This document shows, in pieces, positions 47,501 through 57,959 of a stretch of 64,000 nucleotides of DNA. Source of the stretch: Eupeodes corollae (Eukaryota > Arthropoda > Insecta > Diptera > Syrphidae); NCBI RefSeq assembly GCF_945859685.1, contig NC_079148.1, positions 24,129,946 to 24,193,945 of the forward strand, read 5' to 3'. Position 1 is the stretch's first letter. Every line of letters starts with the position of its first letter. The translations under genes and the position numbers were made by a program. The notes under the pieces were generated by a model. It was not told the origin of the DNA. It made no database searches and saw only the letters and a list, made by a program, of their open reading frames with translations.

Positions 47501-50500
47501 TTGTTGTAAACCGCACTTTTTGACAACTACGTTTAAATGTCAAATGAACCGCAGAATAATAATTTTTGCATTTATAATGAACAAACAATAATTATAAGGT
47601 CTTGTGAATTATAAAAATCGTATTGCGTAAGTTAAAAACGAAGACACTTCAATGGCTATCATTTGTGTTTGCAACTTCGATAAGGTTAAAGATAATTAAT
47701 TTGTTTGTTGTTTTTTTTCGGAGACCTTCTTTTGTTTATTTGTAACAGGAAGCAAATGAATTAAGTTTATGAGCATTGAAAGAAGGGCAAATGGAAGGTT
47801 ATGCATGATCTTATCTTATATATTTCGTTCACTGATGTTCGAATTAAATTGACCTCCTTACCGCATAAGGCACTCTCAAGGAAATATGCATATGTGCAGT
47901 TTGTAAATTTAATGTACATTCACTTTGTTTATTTTTTTTAATGTTATGTTAAAAAAAAAAACGATGACATTTTTGGGGTCAAACTAAATATTATACCGGG
48001 TTATAAAAAGTAGGTTAAGTACAGTGAAATCAGTCTTAAGTCCACAGCCAGGGGTCAGAGTTTTTAATCACATAAGATAGTGCGCGTATAAGAGGAAAAC
48101 AAACTATCTTAACCTTTACACTTCTTGTACTTTAAGAGTTATTTCAATTAAATAGAAATTAAATTGCAAAATGGACCCCAGATGATTGAAAAAACTAATG
48201 TTCAATGAATTAATAAATCCTCATGTTGTTTTAAAGATATTCCTTTTTGTCTAAATAAAAAAATAAATTTTTCACGAATCAGAGCTTAGTGACAAACAAC
48301 TCCCAACTATATATGTATGTGCGAGCAATTTTAGGGATAGAAGGAACCAATAGTCTTAAGCGGGTCATCCCATGTGATGGGTTCAAAAAATTCGAAGTCG
48401 TTTTAAAGATACGACTTCGGGATGTTAAAAAGGATAAAACAAATTAAGGCATCGGTGGAAAAGGCCCAGGTAAACTTACTGATAAAGTTATTCAGGAAAT
48501 CTTTAATGAAGGTTTTGAAGGTAATTTGAAAGTAATGTCGGTTATGGGATGCCCTATAGGCCGCGAAGCCCATACTTATGTTGAGAAACGTGATGAAAAT
48601 CGAATCTCACATTCTGATCGGCACTTAGGTGATGCCGTTAAACAAGCCAGAATTGATTCAAGAGCTGAAAAATCAGCTTTGAAAGAGTTTCAAGAAGAAG
48701 AGGAAGGAATACTCTATGGACCATGGAAGTTAATATTTTCATATTTAAGAGGACTGGAAACTTTAAACGAGTTTTTCTCAAAACTGTTTTTTTTTCAAAC
48801 TTTCCTCCATCGTATCTCAAAAACGGCTTGACCGAACTTGAAATTTGATGGGTTGGATTCAGCGCATGTAAACGCATGGAATGAACTAGTAATGTTGCGA
48901 ATATTCGCATCCGCATCCGCAATTGCGGATTATCCGCAATAATTCCAACATCAGCATAGGCATCCACATAAACTGATGCGGAGTTTGTTGCGGATGCGGA
49001 TGTTTTGTAACGCTTTTTTTAAAATTCGAAAAATAGCAACAGCACGGCATACTATAATATGATCAATAAAAAAAGTGATGAAAGGGTCACCCTTAGTAAA
49101 AATTTTAAATTCAAAAATCTCTGCCCAAGTGGGTGACGACAAAAGGAACAAAATGTCATATGCTATATTGCAATGGTCACAGATTTGAGGATATAAAAGC
49201 TCTGCAAGTGGCCAGAGGACACAGTTTATTTTTATATATTAAGTGAAAAAGTGACCCAGAACATAAATGCCGCCACCAACAAAAAGCAGCATCTGGATCT
49301 ATTTTAATTTTAATTTAAATAAAAATGATCCTGACAAGTCCGAATCCAAAATATGTCGTAAAACATACTAACGAAAAGGATACACGACTTCTTCGTTGAA
49401 AAACCACTTGAAGTCAAAGCACCCAGAAGAGTTTTTTTTTTATTTGAGAGCGCCAACAATGAAAATCGTTTAAAAAAAAGAAAGAAGATGCAGGTATGAT
49501 ACTTTTTTTTATAAACATAAAATTCTGAAATAGCTTGTTAGTTCCTTTTTTTCGTACAAAATTGTTTGTTATGTTCTTGAAACTATCTTTTTTCTTTTAA
49601 GAAAAAATTGCAACACCTTTACAAGAAGCAAACAACTTTCGTTAGAGGAATCTTTGCAAAAGGGAAAAATGGGATATAAGCATCAGCAACTGATATAAAA
49701 TTGACAAACTGATTGGAGAAATGATAGTGTTTCACAATTTACCATTTAACTTTGTAGACGGACTTGGATTTCGCCGTTTTATACAAGACTAGCACCCAAA
49801 TATAATTTTAGAGAACAAAACTTTTTTACTGATTTCATTTGCAATGAACTGTACGGAAAAGTTGCTGTTAAAGTCAAAGAATTGAAAAATATGACATGTT
49901 TTTTACTTCTGATATTTGGACAGATCCCAGCTCAAGTGTTTCCTTGCTAAGCTTAACTTGCCCCGGAGTATCAGAAAACTTTGAACGAACATCAATCGTA
50001 TTAAAATGCGATCGAGGATCGCCATACAGGTGACATCATTGCAGGCAAACATCTATTTAGTGGAGCTGGATTAATATACGATCCACTAAAAAACAGATTA
50101 CAGTCTGAGAAGGCTGCAATCTTGTCTTTTATTAAATATAACTCCGCCATTTTTAAATTAAATTATTAAACGCAAAGATAATCAATAAAAGTTTCCTTTT
50201 TTACCGGACTTCAAATTGTTTTTATTTAAGAAAATCTAACATCCGCATCTGCATTCGCGGATGTGAGTCTCAAAAAATCCGCATCCGCATCTGCTTCCGC
50301 GGATATCAAAATTTGTACATCCGCAACAACCCTGGAATGAACTATCGACAAGCAAAAATTCCAAAAATTTCGATTTTTTTTATAGTAAAAAACAAAAAAA
50401 AACGCAAAATTCGCGACTTTTATTTTCAAATGTCTCCCAAAAGTCCAATTTTTGGTATATTCATTTGATGATAGTTCATTCCATGCATTTAGGCTTATAG

Positions 50501-53500
50501 ATTAAATCGCCGTTTACTTTTTTGTTTTAGATAAGAGAATCAGCAGGAATCGTAGAGGAGGCTATTTTTTCGAGGTGGAGTTGTTCACACCGGTGTAACT
50601 CGTGTTCTTTACAATATTTTTAATTCAAATTTTATGTTTATACTGTCGAACTATGTTAATAAATGATAATAAACTTAATATAGTTGTATCTATTTAGGTA
50701 AGTTAGGTTAACGTGGCTGCGGATTTAGAATCCACACACTTAGGCAAGAGAAAGGCCCATTGTGATACCACATGAATCTAGAGAATTACTTCTAACTAGT
50801 CGAACCATTTTGAGCTAGTTCACTGGTATTATCAAAAGAGTAGTGCCCCAGATGAAGTTTGCGTCTGAGTGAAAGAGCAGGGCAAGTGCATAAGAGATGA
50901 GAGATTGTTTCCTCTTCTTCTTCGTCCATGCAGCTCCTACAGAAGTCATTTGAGGCTACGCCAAGTCGTATTGCGTGTCTGCCTATAAGACAGTGTCCTG
51001 TAAGAACACCTATTAGGGAGCTAATATGAAGTCTGCTTTGAGATAACAAGTCTTTAGAGGGCTTTAGGTCCAGTGAAGGCCATATGAGTTTTGTGGCTGC
51101 GCATGTTGGTAAGCTGTGCCACCTAGAATTTGCTATCGCAAAAGCTGTTTCTTTTAGCATAAGTTTACATGTAGCTATCGGTATACCTATCTTTTCCCTT
51201 TTAGGTGAAATAGTAATGACGGTTAAATTTTTAGCGAGTTCATCGGCTCTACAATTACCTGTGATGTCTCTGTGGCCCGGCACCCAACAGAGGTGAATGT
51301 TAAATTGCTGCGCCATCTCCATAAGAGACGATCGACAATCGAGGGCAGTCAAAGATTTGGTCGAGACACCGTCAAGGGATTTGATAGCAGCTTGACTGTC
51401 AGAGAAGATGCGGATATCAGAAGTTGATATCACGTTTTCTCTTAGCCAGGAGAGAACCTCTTTGATCGCTAAAATTTCCGCTTGAAAGACGCTATAATGA
51501 TTAGGGAGGCGGAATAAGATGCTTAGATTAAGCTTTTCTGAGTACACACCACTACCAACTCCCTCATTTGTCTTAGATCCATCTGTATAAAAGTGAATAC
51601 TTTTGTTATCCAGGAGTTTTTTGTCTTCCCATTCATCTCTGGATGGAATGGATACCTGGAAGTTTTTTCCAAATAGGGGTTTAGGTATAGTGCAGTCTAT
51701 GTACTTTGGTATAGAACCAAAAAGGTTCAAAATGATGGAATGCCCCACATTGTTGTTGGTCCATTGAGATGAGGCGTCGAGTCTTATCGCTGTACTCGCT
51801 GCCACTTGTTTACTGAAGATGTAGAGGGGTGTCAGATGGAGGAGAGTGTCTAACGCTGCTGAGGATGTGGTTCTCAATGCCCCGCTTATGCAGAGACATG
51901 CAGTGCGCTGAACTCTGCTAAGTATGTGACTTTCTCCAGAGCAGTCCATCATACTACAACCCCGTACATAATTATTGGTCGGATGACCGATGTGTATAGC
52001 CAGTAGGTTATGCGAGGTTGAAAACCCCATTTGCTTCCTATAGCTTTCTTGCAAAGGAAAAGAGCTACTGTAGCTTTTTTAACACTGCCCTGTATATTGG
52101 ATTTCCAACTTAATTTTTTGTCCAATATCAGACCAAGGTATTTGGCTTCATTGGTAAAAATAAATGGTATACCTTTTATTGAAGGAGGTACAATTACTGG
52201 GATCTTATATTTCCGTGTGAAAAGGACGAGGTCTGTTTTTTGAGGATTAATACTAAGTCCGCAGTTATCAGCCCATCTAGTGAGCATATTGAGTGCATTT
52301 TGGAGGAGGTCTCTCAGTGTATTAGGATGTTCCCCTGTGACAGCGATAGCAACATCATCGGCATACGCAACCATCTATTTACTGGTCGTTAAAAAAATCC
52401 TAAAAATTCGTTAAAATACAGGCTTTCAAATGAGATGACCCCCTTAATGACCCATCCTAAACGGCTAAATTGAGAAAGCTCTTTTCATGACACTAATTAT
52501 TCTTAAAGGATTTATCAATTCTTCGCAAGAGGTAGTACCCGTACAAAAAATAGTTGACAGACGCAAGGATTGCACCGACACTTCTGATAAAACGCACTAA
52601 CCATCACGTCACTAATACTAACCGGCTCTTTCCCACAAGGATATAGTGACAGAAGTACAGATACCCCAATGTCCGTACTTGCGGCGCAATATATCCTGTA
52701 CAATTCCCTAGGACAAACAATGGTGAAACGCGGGCAAGCCTAAAAAATGTTGAGCACTATGATTGACTTGAACTTGAATTGAAACGTAACTTGAATTAAG
52801 CTTTTTATTTGACAACTTCACGTGTTTTTTTATATTAACTTCAAATCTACGTTAATCACTCGCACTTCACATCACATCAAGAAAAAGGAACTTGAAATAA
52901 AAATCACGAAAAACTTTGCATACGTATTTACATTTTGAAATTTAGAAACTGACTTAAAAAAAATATAAAAAGTTTAGTCCAGTGAAATAAGGATTTTACC
53001 TCGGAGTGAGAGATAACAAGCTGGAAATAGAACTTTTTGTTCCTTTCTCTGCAATGTTTAGACACAAATTTTAGCAAATTGTATATTTAATTATTTTGGT
53101 AAAGGTGTTAACATGATTTGAGCTATAGAAACAGAGATAATCTCGACAAAGCGGTTTTGAGACTTTTGGCAGTGCATAACTTACGACACGGACATGGAAT
53201 TTATGACACTTCTTGCATAATGCTAAAAACATCAAAAGCAAGGTATAAACAAATCTACAGCTTACTACCTTTCATTCAGAGGTTAATTCCTATTTTCAAC
53301 TTATTTTCTTGGACTATATGTATTTCGGAATAAAGGTTTGTTTTTTAATTATAAATGAATAGCCCTTACTCAACTTTGTTTACTGTATACCTACACGATT
53401 AAACATGCTTAAATAACTTTTTTCAATCTTAGAATCTATTTCGAAATAAAAATACTTAACTTTACCTAAAATTCGACTTACCGTACATTTAACAACAAAT

Positions 53501-56476
53501 TGGATATTTCCATTGAGAATCTAAAAAAAGCAAAAGCTTAAATTCTACCACTTACCTGTCGACTCTGAAGATTATCTTTTGATTTCTAATTTTTTAAAAA
53601 CCATTTTGCACTTAGCAAATTTTTGTTTCACAACACAAACAAAAATAACCGAACCGCCGCCATTCCGCCGTCGGTCGTTGAGAATATGACTTACAAAATT
53701 GTTTACATACATTTATATAAAAGAAATTAGAATTATAAAATATAATCAAATTATAATTACCTTTTTCGTTGACTTGATGAATAATAGCTGCAATATTTTT
53801 AACAGCTTTCTTCACAGCTCTGACTTTTTGTGCATCATCTAGAACATCAGCGATGAGGAGTCCTTTTAACTTTTCTTTAATTGTCTCGAAAAACACTGAA
53901 TTGTCCTCATTCACAAGCATATCATCGGCAGAATTAGCTTTCACTTTTTCCAATGCCAACGCCTTACCCAAAAGATCAACAACTTTCGGTCCCAAACTTC
54001 CCAAATGCTCTTCAAGAGCTGTCAGCAACCGCAAAACAGCCACAACTGTTAGCGGGCCTTCATCTTCGGCCTCCTCTTTAACTTCCTCTGCCTTAGACTT
54101 ACCCTTTGGAGGAGGAGAAAATCTGCCCTGTTTCTCATACTGCGGGTACATGTACGGATCAAGGACTCTATAACCAGGTCCATAAGTTGGCGGTGGTGGA
54201 AAGTGGCCACTATGATAACTAGGATAATAATCTGGAGCTACTGTCCGTGATGGTGGATAATGGGACGACCGCCCTGGAACTAACCTAGACCGTTCATATA
54301 GACTACGATAGGACGAAGAGTGTGAGTGGCGTGATTCCCTGTAATCGTCACTCAATGGCGATAAGCTTCGACTACGAGAACGTGGGCGGACGCGTTTACC
54401 TTTCGATCTGGAAGACTTGTGTTTTCGGTCGTCCTCTTCATCGTCGCTTATATCAATTACAGCTAAAGGTTTTTGGTTATGTATAGAGTCGTTTTTATTA
54501 CTTGGTGCCGGCGGATTAGATCCAGATGATTTGGATAGTTTTTCAGCAGAAGAACTACGGACACTTTTATGAGCATTGGACGCCTGAACCTTATACTTTT
54601 GTTTGAGCTGATCGGTTCTTTCTTCTTCGTCTTCCTTAAGACCAAGATTAACTTTGATTTCTTTTTTTTTCTCTTCAACTTCGGTATTATGTATTTCCTT
54701 CATGCGTTTTGTCCAAAACACAATCCATTCAGGTTTGTAGTCATACTTGTTGGGATCAACTTTCTTTTCGGCTTGCAATTCTTTGTAGCGACGATTCCAA
54801 AACTTCTTCCATTCTTCTGGGTAGAGTGGATGTTTTTCGGGATTTTTCTCATAGTCTTTCAAGGTTTTTTCAAGACCTTTGACTGCAATTTCTAACATGC
54901 AACGATATTTCTCCCATTTATAGCGTTCTTGGGCAATTTGGAATGCTTGAATTGAAAGTTCTTTAGGTGTTGGTAATGTGACATTGCTGTTATTGTTTTT
55001 CTTGTTGGAATCTCCTGGACGAACCTGTTGGCAATTAATTTTTTTTAAATAAGAATTATTTTGTGGTATAACTTCGTATTATAAGAATAAGACTTTTTTG
55101 AGGGGCAAAATGTTGTTTAACTTCTGGACCTACATATCAGGGAAATGACATTCTTATGGACAAATCCCATTATGACAGCGTCATCGGAGTTCTTCTAAAT
55201 TGTTTGGCACAGAAGAGGTATCTTGAATAAACTAATTACTATTATAAAAGCGACTTATAGGTTGGTTGTCAGAGAAGTTTAATGTAAAAAATGTAATCAA
55301 ACAGAACCGCAGAATTTTTATTCCTTAACAGTGATATGGTGCAGGCATGGAGGACAAACAATGCAGTTTAAACCACTCACTCAAAAAGGCAGAAATGCCG
55401 AGAGTCTAAATTGGGGAAAAGCCAACAACCGCTTGAGCATTGAATAGTCTCAACAATCTAAATTACCAAAAGGCCGAAGTAAATCGCTTTTGTAGAAGAA
55501 GTAACCGAACAGTTTAAAGAAAACAATTTTCAGTTGAAACTTACTTTGAAAAAATTTGTCCAAAGAACATTGGTTTAGCACAGTTTCATAGTAAACAAAC
55601 GATAAGGGCTTATTGCAACATGTTTTAAAATCATTTCAGAAAAATCTAATAAGGACGCAAAACTGCTCTGTATATATTTTTTGGAGTTAACACGTTTGTA
55701 AGAAACACTATACAAATTATGATTAAAACATTAGGATATAATAATACCTCTTCGAATGGAGGAGAACGCCGAACTCTTGGAAGAGCTACTTTATAAGCCG
55801 GTGACTGACTTCTGCGCTTCTTCTTGGAATTTGATACACCAGATACCTTTCGTGTTGTTTCTTCTTCGCTCGATATCTCATCCAAACTATCACGATCCTT
55901 TAGAGGAACTGCATCTGCATTAATAGAAGCCGGAGTTTTGATGGTGATTTGCAAAATCTGCGTATTTTTGTTCAAGTACTCGCGATCAATGGCATTGGTG
56001 AATGATATGCCACTCTTTTCGTCGTAATGGTACTTTTCGTTTATTTCTTCTATTATGCGTTCTCGCAACGAATGAAAGTCATCGGCGTGATAAACACTAA
56101 CCGATAATCTACCATAATGATGTTCAATGGCATTGCAAATGCCAACTATCAAATGATTCATAGCTTGACGAGAATCGGGCTTGTAGCGCACCGGAGCCAG
56201 TTCTCGAATGACTGATGGGAAGTGCTTCTCCAAGTACTTGAGACGATGGTTGTAGCTAGTCCAATGGCAAATGATGGTACGTGGGTCACCGCGTTTTTCG
56301 CACAGCAAACACATGTAGGAGGGTTCACGTTCCTCATCGTTCTGCAGCTCTACGGTGTACTCGATTCCAATGAGAGCATTCTCACGATAGTTTTTTATAG
56401 TCGACTGAATTTCAGGAACACGATTTATTTCATCTTCGAAGCCAGGCGGAATTGGTTCGCCTGGGATTAGGTTCAT
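37083..56476 (-). CDS. U1/matrin-type zinc-finger, RS- and Gln-rich nuclear protein (three exons)
   Basis: Coding exons 56476-55748, 55024-53761 and 38566-37083; spliced product about 1158 residues. The start is the first ATG after an upstream stop-rich stretch (MNLIPGEPIPPGFEDE). A Cys2-His2 finger of U1/matrin spacing (C56, C59, H71, H77) suggests RNA or RNP binding. Residues about 312-353 hold two W-x3-W segments (EEWKKFWNRRYKEL and PEWIVFWTKRMKEI). VIDISDDEEDD near 432 looks like a SUMO-interacting motif, and an RS-like stretch lies near 450-465. The C-terminal third has acidic patches and a Gln tract. Together these suggest a nuclear RNA-processing or chromatin protein, but the function is not shown by sequence. 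I believe it corresponds to the uncharacterised Drosophila protein CG7065 (from memory, unchecked). All phases agree, with no frameshift, so the gene looks active. Intron 2 is about 15.2 kb and full of transposons. Confidence 0.85.
38567..40533. other. Part of intron 2, no element recognised
   Basis: AT-rich. A short tandem duplication (TATGTTTTAATAAAAATAAT twice, 39548-39602) is the only structure seen. Confidence 0.5.
40534..42151 (-). mobile_element. Tc1-like transposon with IR/DR ends, in intron 2
   Basis: Outer ends CAGTTATGTTCATAAAAATA and its complement, each flanked by TA (40532-40533, 42152-42153). Inside each end, about 185-200 bp inward, TGTTCATAAAAATAGCA occurs again (40725-40742 and the complement at about 41934-41950). 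Each terminal region therefore has two direct copies, the IR/DR plan known for Sleeping Beauty and Minos-type elements. Between them a broken minus-strand Tc1 transposase reads from about 41800 to 40830: MVSNALKWQNKPKT, KRMTTERTDRKIVQLAKQNP, SIGSRKIRNGL, AKLPAQRPRKVSFLTKRHVA, PLNSPDLNLIENLW, VDSMPRRNEAVIKNNGY. Stops and frame shifts are frequent. Length is 1618 bp, near full size. Confidence 0.88.
42160..42990. other. Part of intron 2, no element recognised
   Basis: No motif or repeat end seen. Confidence 0.4.
43000..45340 (-). mobile_element. Jockey-like LINE in intron 2, broken
   Basis: Read from 45340 down: decayed endonuclease sequence, then the post-endonuclease linker NKPWFTNNIISLMQKRDHAF and NASLNGRQLWRNLRNVGIGN (44870-44576). 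RT at 44351-43735: WKVAKILPLPKNAKNTEFSP, SYLSKVFEKILQKQINAFL, SGFRKKHNCITALLNVTEDI, LVLLDFSKTFDTVNN, GVPQGSILGPLLFSAYVNGL, YADDVQLYLS. The C-terminal part at 43448-43080 holds LNYGCKLYCNC, FGLRRYDRISNY and YTCLTSERQFFVNSVRLWN. YADD is present, but stops and shifts break the frame at several points. Same family group as the LINEs at 26.9-30.1 and 58.0-60.4 kb. Confidence 0.87.
45350..46820. other. Part of intron 2, no element recognised
   Basis: AT-rich with random short frames. Confidence 0.4.
46824..46870 (+). promoter_or_regulatory. Candidate TATA-type promoter for the nested frame
   Basis: TATAAA at about 46826 is followed about 30 bp later by GTGCATAGTTCGG, a loose initiator-like site, some 85 bp before the ATG at 46947. 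Weak evidence, since the region is AT-rich. Confidence 0.2.
46947..47180 (+). CDS. Possible small nested gene, 77-residue hydrophilic protein
   Basis: An uninterrupted frame starting MSRKRKWYDSTGFSGND and ending NNVGDSDGG. It is antisense to the host gene and inside its second intron. The composition is unlike the AT-driven chance frames around it: rich in Ser, Asn, Asp, Gly and Arg, with a basic N-terminus (SRKRK, possible nuclear signal) and an acidic C-terminus. GC is locally higher. I do not recognise a domain. It could be a real lineage-specific gene, an exon of a longer transcript, or chance. Only transcript or comparative data would decide. Confidence 0.4.
   Translation: MSRKRKWYDSTGFSGNDIDEKINPSASSSGALKQSPNDIMSTRTMMFFRQFEIAAAPSHRENYIHDENNNVGDSDGG
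47200..48260. other. Part of intron 2, no element recognised
   Basis: AT-rich, no structure seen. Confidence 0.4.
48265..48375 (-). mobile_element. Decayed SINE body
   Basis: TTAGTGACAAACAACTCCCA and GTGCGAGCAATTTTAGGGAT correspond to the body of the SINE at 11.7 kb with many substitutions. Head and 3' end are not recognisable. Confidence 0.5.
48450..48740 (+). pseudogene. Mutator-like transposase-domain fragment
   Basis: GKGPGKLTDKVIQEI is followed by NLKVMSVMGCPIGREAHTYV, EKRDENRISHSDRHLGDAVK, QARIDSRAEKSALKEFQEEE and EGILYGP. From memory, the GGKGxGKLTDKxI opening and the AHxYVExxD..R ending belong to a multicopy arthropod protein carrying the Mutator-like transposase domain (Pfam Mutator, PF20700). 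The large middle part between these two ends is missing, so this is an internally deleted copy. Its 3' flank was later split by the hAT at 48887-50334 and continues at 50343. Confidence 0.6.
48887..50334 (+). mobile_element. hAT transposon with BED finger, 8-bp target duplication
   Basis: GAATGAAC stands on both sides (48879-48886 and 50335-50342). Ends are TAGTAATGTTGCG and the complement CAGGGTTGTTGCGGATG, followed by many short GCGGATGCGGAT-type subterminal repeats on both sides (48893-49005; 50225-50330). Plus-strand remnants: a BED-type zinc finger (SIWIYFNFN, KSESKICRK, SSLKNHLKSKHPEEF at about 49285-49435), where the first Cys of the CxxC is Ser. Later FTSDIWTDPSSSVSLLSLTC and NFERTSIVLKCD (49900-50010), a typical hAT catalytic-core segment. 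The C-terminal dimerisation domain is absent. Stops throughout, non-functional. Confidence 0.85.
50343..50685. other. Continuation of the Mutator-like element's flank
   Basis: Directly continues 48886 once the hAT is removed. Contains the right arm GATAGTTCATTCCATGC (50470-50486) of an inverted repeat whose left arm spans the hAT site. Confidence 0.45.
50686..52376 (-). mobile_element. RNase H-bearing LINE (I/LOA-like), 5'-truncated
   Basis: Starts at 52374 inside RT motif C (MVAYADDVAIAV), with LTRWADNCGLSINPQKTDLV and NEAKYLGLILDKKLSWKSNI. A single frame shift near 51955 then leads to an open frame of 420 residues (to 50792). That frame carries an RNase H domain with all four catalytic acids: D158 (YTDGSK), E193 (FQAEILAI), D219 (SDSQAAIKSL), D271 (ADELAKN). 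It also has the WVPGHRDITGN motif and a C-terminal CCHC-like knuckle (FCRSCMDEEEEETISHLLCTC). Apart from the truncation and one shift this copy is well preserved, so it is among the youngest here. The 3' UTR runs to about 50690. Clade assignment is by domain content. Confidence 0.88.
52432..52640 (-). mobile_element. SINE, head and upper body
   Basis: Matches 11825-11995 of the reference copy: CTTTTCATGACACTAATTAT, TTCTTCGCAAGAGGTAGTAC, then the head with GCAAGGATTGCACCGACA (B-box complement) and ACGCACTAACC. The 3' end is missing; sequence joins the LINE's 5' side. Confidence 0.65.
52650..53760. other. 5' end of intron 2
   Basis: No element identified. A short GC-rich spot (CCGCCGCCATTCCGCCGTCGG, about 53653-53673) stands out; read on the minus strand it would extend exon 2 if the donor at 53760 were not used. 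Confidence 0.4.
53761..55024 (-). CDS. Exon 2 of the zinc-finger gene
   Basis: Acceptor TTGCCAACAG before GTTCGTCCAGG; donor G|GTAATTAT after GAAAAAG (phase 1). Carries AFQIAQERYKWEKYRCMLEI, the paired W-x3-W segments, coiled acidic/basic helices, VIDISDDEED and RSRSRSLSPLSDD. A Tyr/Pro/His-rich region follows (HYPPSRTVAPDYYPSYHSGH). A C-terminal helical region (VAVLRLLTALEEHLGSLGPK) could be a protein-interaction domain. Confidence 0.88.
55025..55747 (-). other. Intron 1 of the zinc-finger gene
   Basis: 723 bp; GTATTATT donor, TTGCCAACAG acceptor, phase 0. No element recognised. Confidence 0.75.
55748..56476 (-). CDS. Exon 1 of the zinc-finger gene
   Basis: 243 codons ending at a complete GAG codon before the donor GTATTA. 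Carries the Cys2-His2 finger at residues 56-77. A region near residues 90-180 (VRYKPDSRQAMNHLIVGICN and following) has regular helix-like spacing. A basic stretch (SKKKRRSQSP) near its end is a likely nuclear localisation signal. 5' UTR and promoter not identified; upstream sequence to 57.9 kb is AT-rich. Confidence 0.88.
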
Positions 56477-57955
56477 TTTCACTCGGTTACTTTACTTTAA
56501 ATACGCGTTTATTAAAATTTATTAATATATATAACAACAAAAAGTTATAGTAATTAAATTAAAATGTTTTCAGCTTACCTGTTATGGAATTGTAGGTTGA
56601 GTTTTTATGGATTTAAATACAAAATTAAATAAATGTTCTTTTGAAGAAACACACGACGGAATAGATTTGTATTTTGGCAATAATTTTTAGTCTTCAATTT
56701 ATTGACATTGATAAAATAGTATATTTTATTTCAATTAAGGAATGAGGCTAACAAAAGTGTTCTTCTTTTAAGAAAAAATTAAGTTGTCTATTTTCGCGAT
56801 GCCGAAAAAGATGGCGTAAATTGTAATAGATTTATGAACGTGTTGAATTATGTGCTGCCAAGTTTCTCGTTTTTATGATTGAACTGTGAGGAAATCTTAC
56901 ACCCCGAATATATGTGTACAAAATTAAAGCTTATAGATCACTTAGCAACTTAAAGTTTTTATATGATAAGTGAAGTTTCAATATATGTATTATGGAAAAT
57001 GTTGTTTGTTGGAAACTGCCAAATTAATTGCTATCATCGGTCTTCATCATTGAATTCAATCAATTGAATATTTTCGACAGGTCATTGAAATATGTTTGCT
57101 TAAGAATTTTTCTGACAGAATTCTGTCATTGGATTTGTCTGAAACTGTAACATAAACTATTTTTTGACAAAATAGAATGAAAAATGCATTTTCCGGATAA
57201 AATAATTGTGCCATTAAACTTTTTACGTTCAATTTCGGTTTTGAAAGCTAATCTTAGAAAATATGTTTTATTATAAAGTAACGGAAGCCCTGTAGAACAA
57301 AAATTTAACGGTTTCAAATTGCATAACGCGTAAAATTACGCAAGTTTTCACATAATAAAGCCATTTGTTGCGGATGCGTTCGATTATTCGATGGCCATAA
57401 GCAAAGCGATGCGTGAAAAAAAGGCTTCGACTGTTTTGAACATTATAAAACTTGTTCGATTTTTAGCGATCCATAAATGAGAAATATTTAACTAACATTG
57501 ATTGTAATAAGACTTTAAATGACAGCTGAGTTTGAAAGTGTTAAACATCAGAGGCCTGTTCTTTTTTCCCACTATTGTTAACAATCGTTGACTATTGCCG
57601 ATCCTAAACGTTAAAATGTATACGATTTCTAGCAATATGACATAATCAAATCTTTCTTAATTTATTGAAAAAATATCAAATAGTTACAATTGGTAAAAAT
57701 TAACAACTCAGCTGGGAAGATGAGTTTGACAGTGTTGAAATGTCAAAGCGAAGGATTCACTTATATACAAATTATTTTCTGTCAGCTTGGAAGAAAAAAG
57801 CAGCAAAGCAAAATGTTAAAACATCAAATTACAAAAAAAAAAAAAAGAAAGAGAATAATAATAACAAAAATCTTAATAAGAATTGGTACTTATACAATTT
57901 TATAAAAAGATGTATTTAAAAAATGTATTATTAATTGTTTTAATTGTAATTAATT
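56477..57955. other. Upstream region of the zinc-finger gene
   Basis: AT-rich, no coding sequence. Should contain the 5' UTR and promoter; no core promoter motif can be singled out. Confidence 0.4.
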
Positions 57956-57959
57956 GCTA

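Noticed and set aside
53118..53333. 71-residue plus-strand frame with an unusual non-repetitive composition
   Set aside because: Considered as a gene piece, but no homology, start context or splice sites that convince; left inside intron 2.
53650..53690. GC-rich spot as a promoter or alternative exon end
   Set aside because: Too short to support either; noted only as part of intron 2.
54569..54895. 108-residue plus-strand frame
   Set aside because: Antisense of the Lys/Glu-rich part of exon 2; its Phe-rich composition is just the complement of Lys codons.
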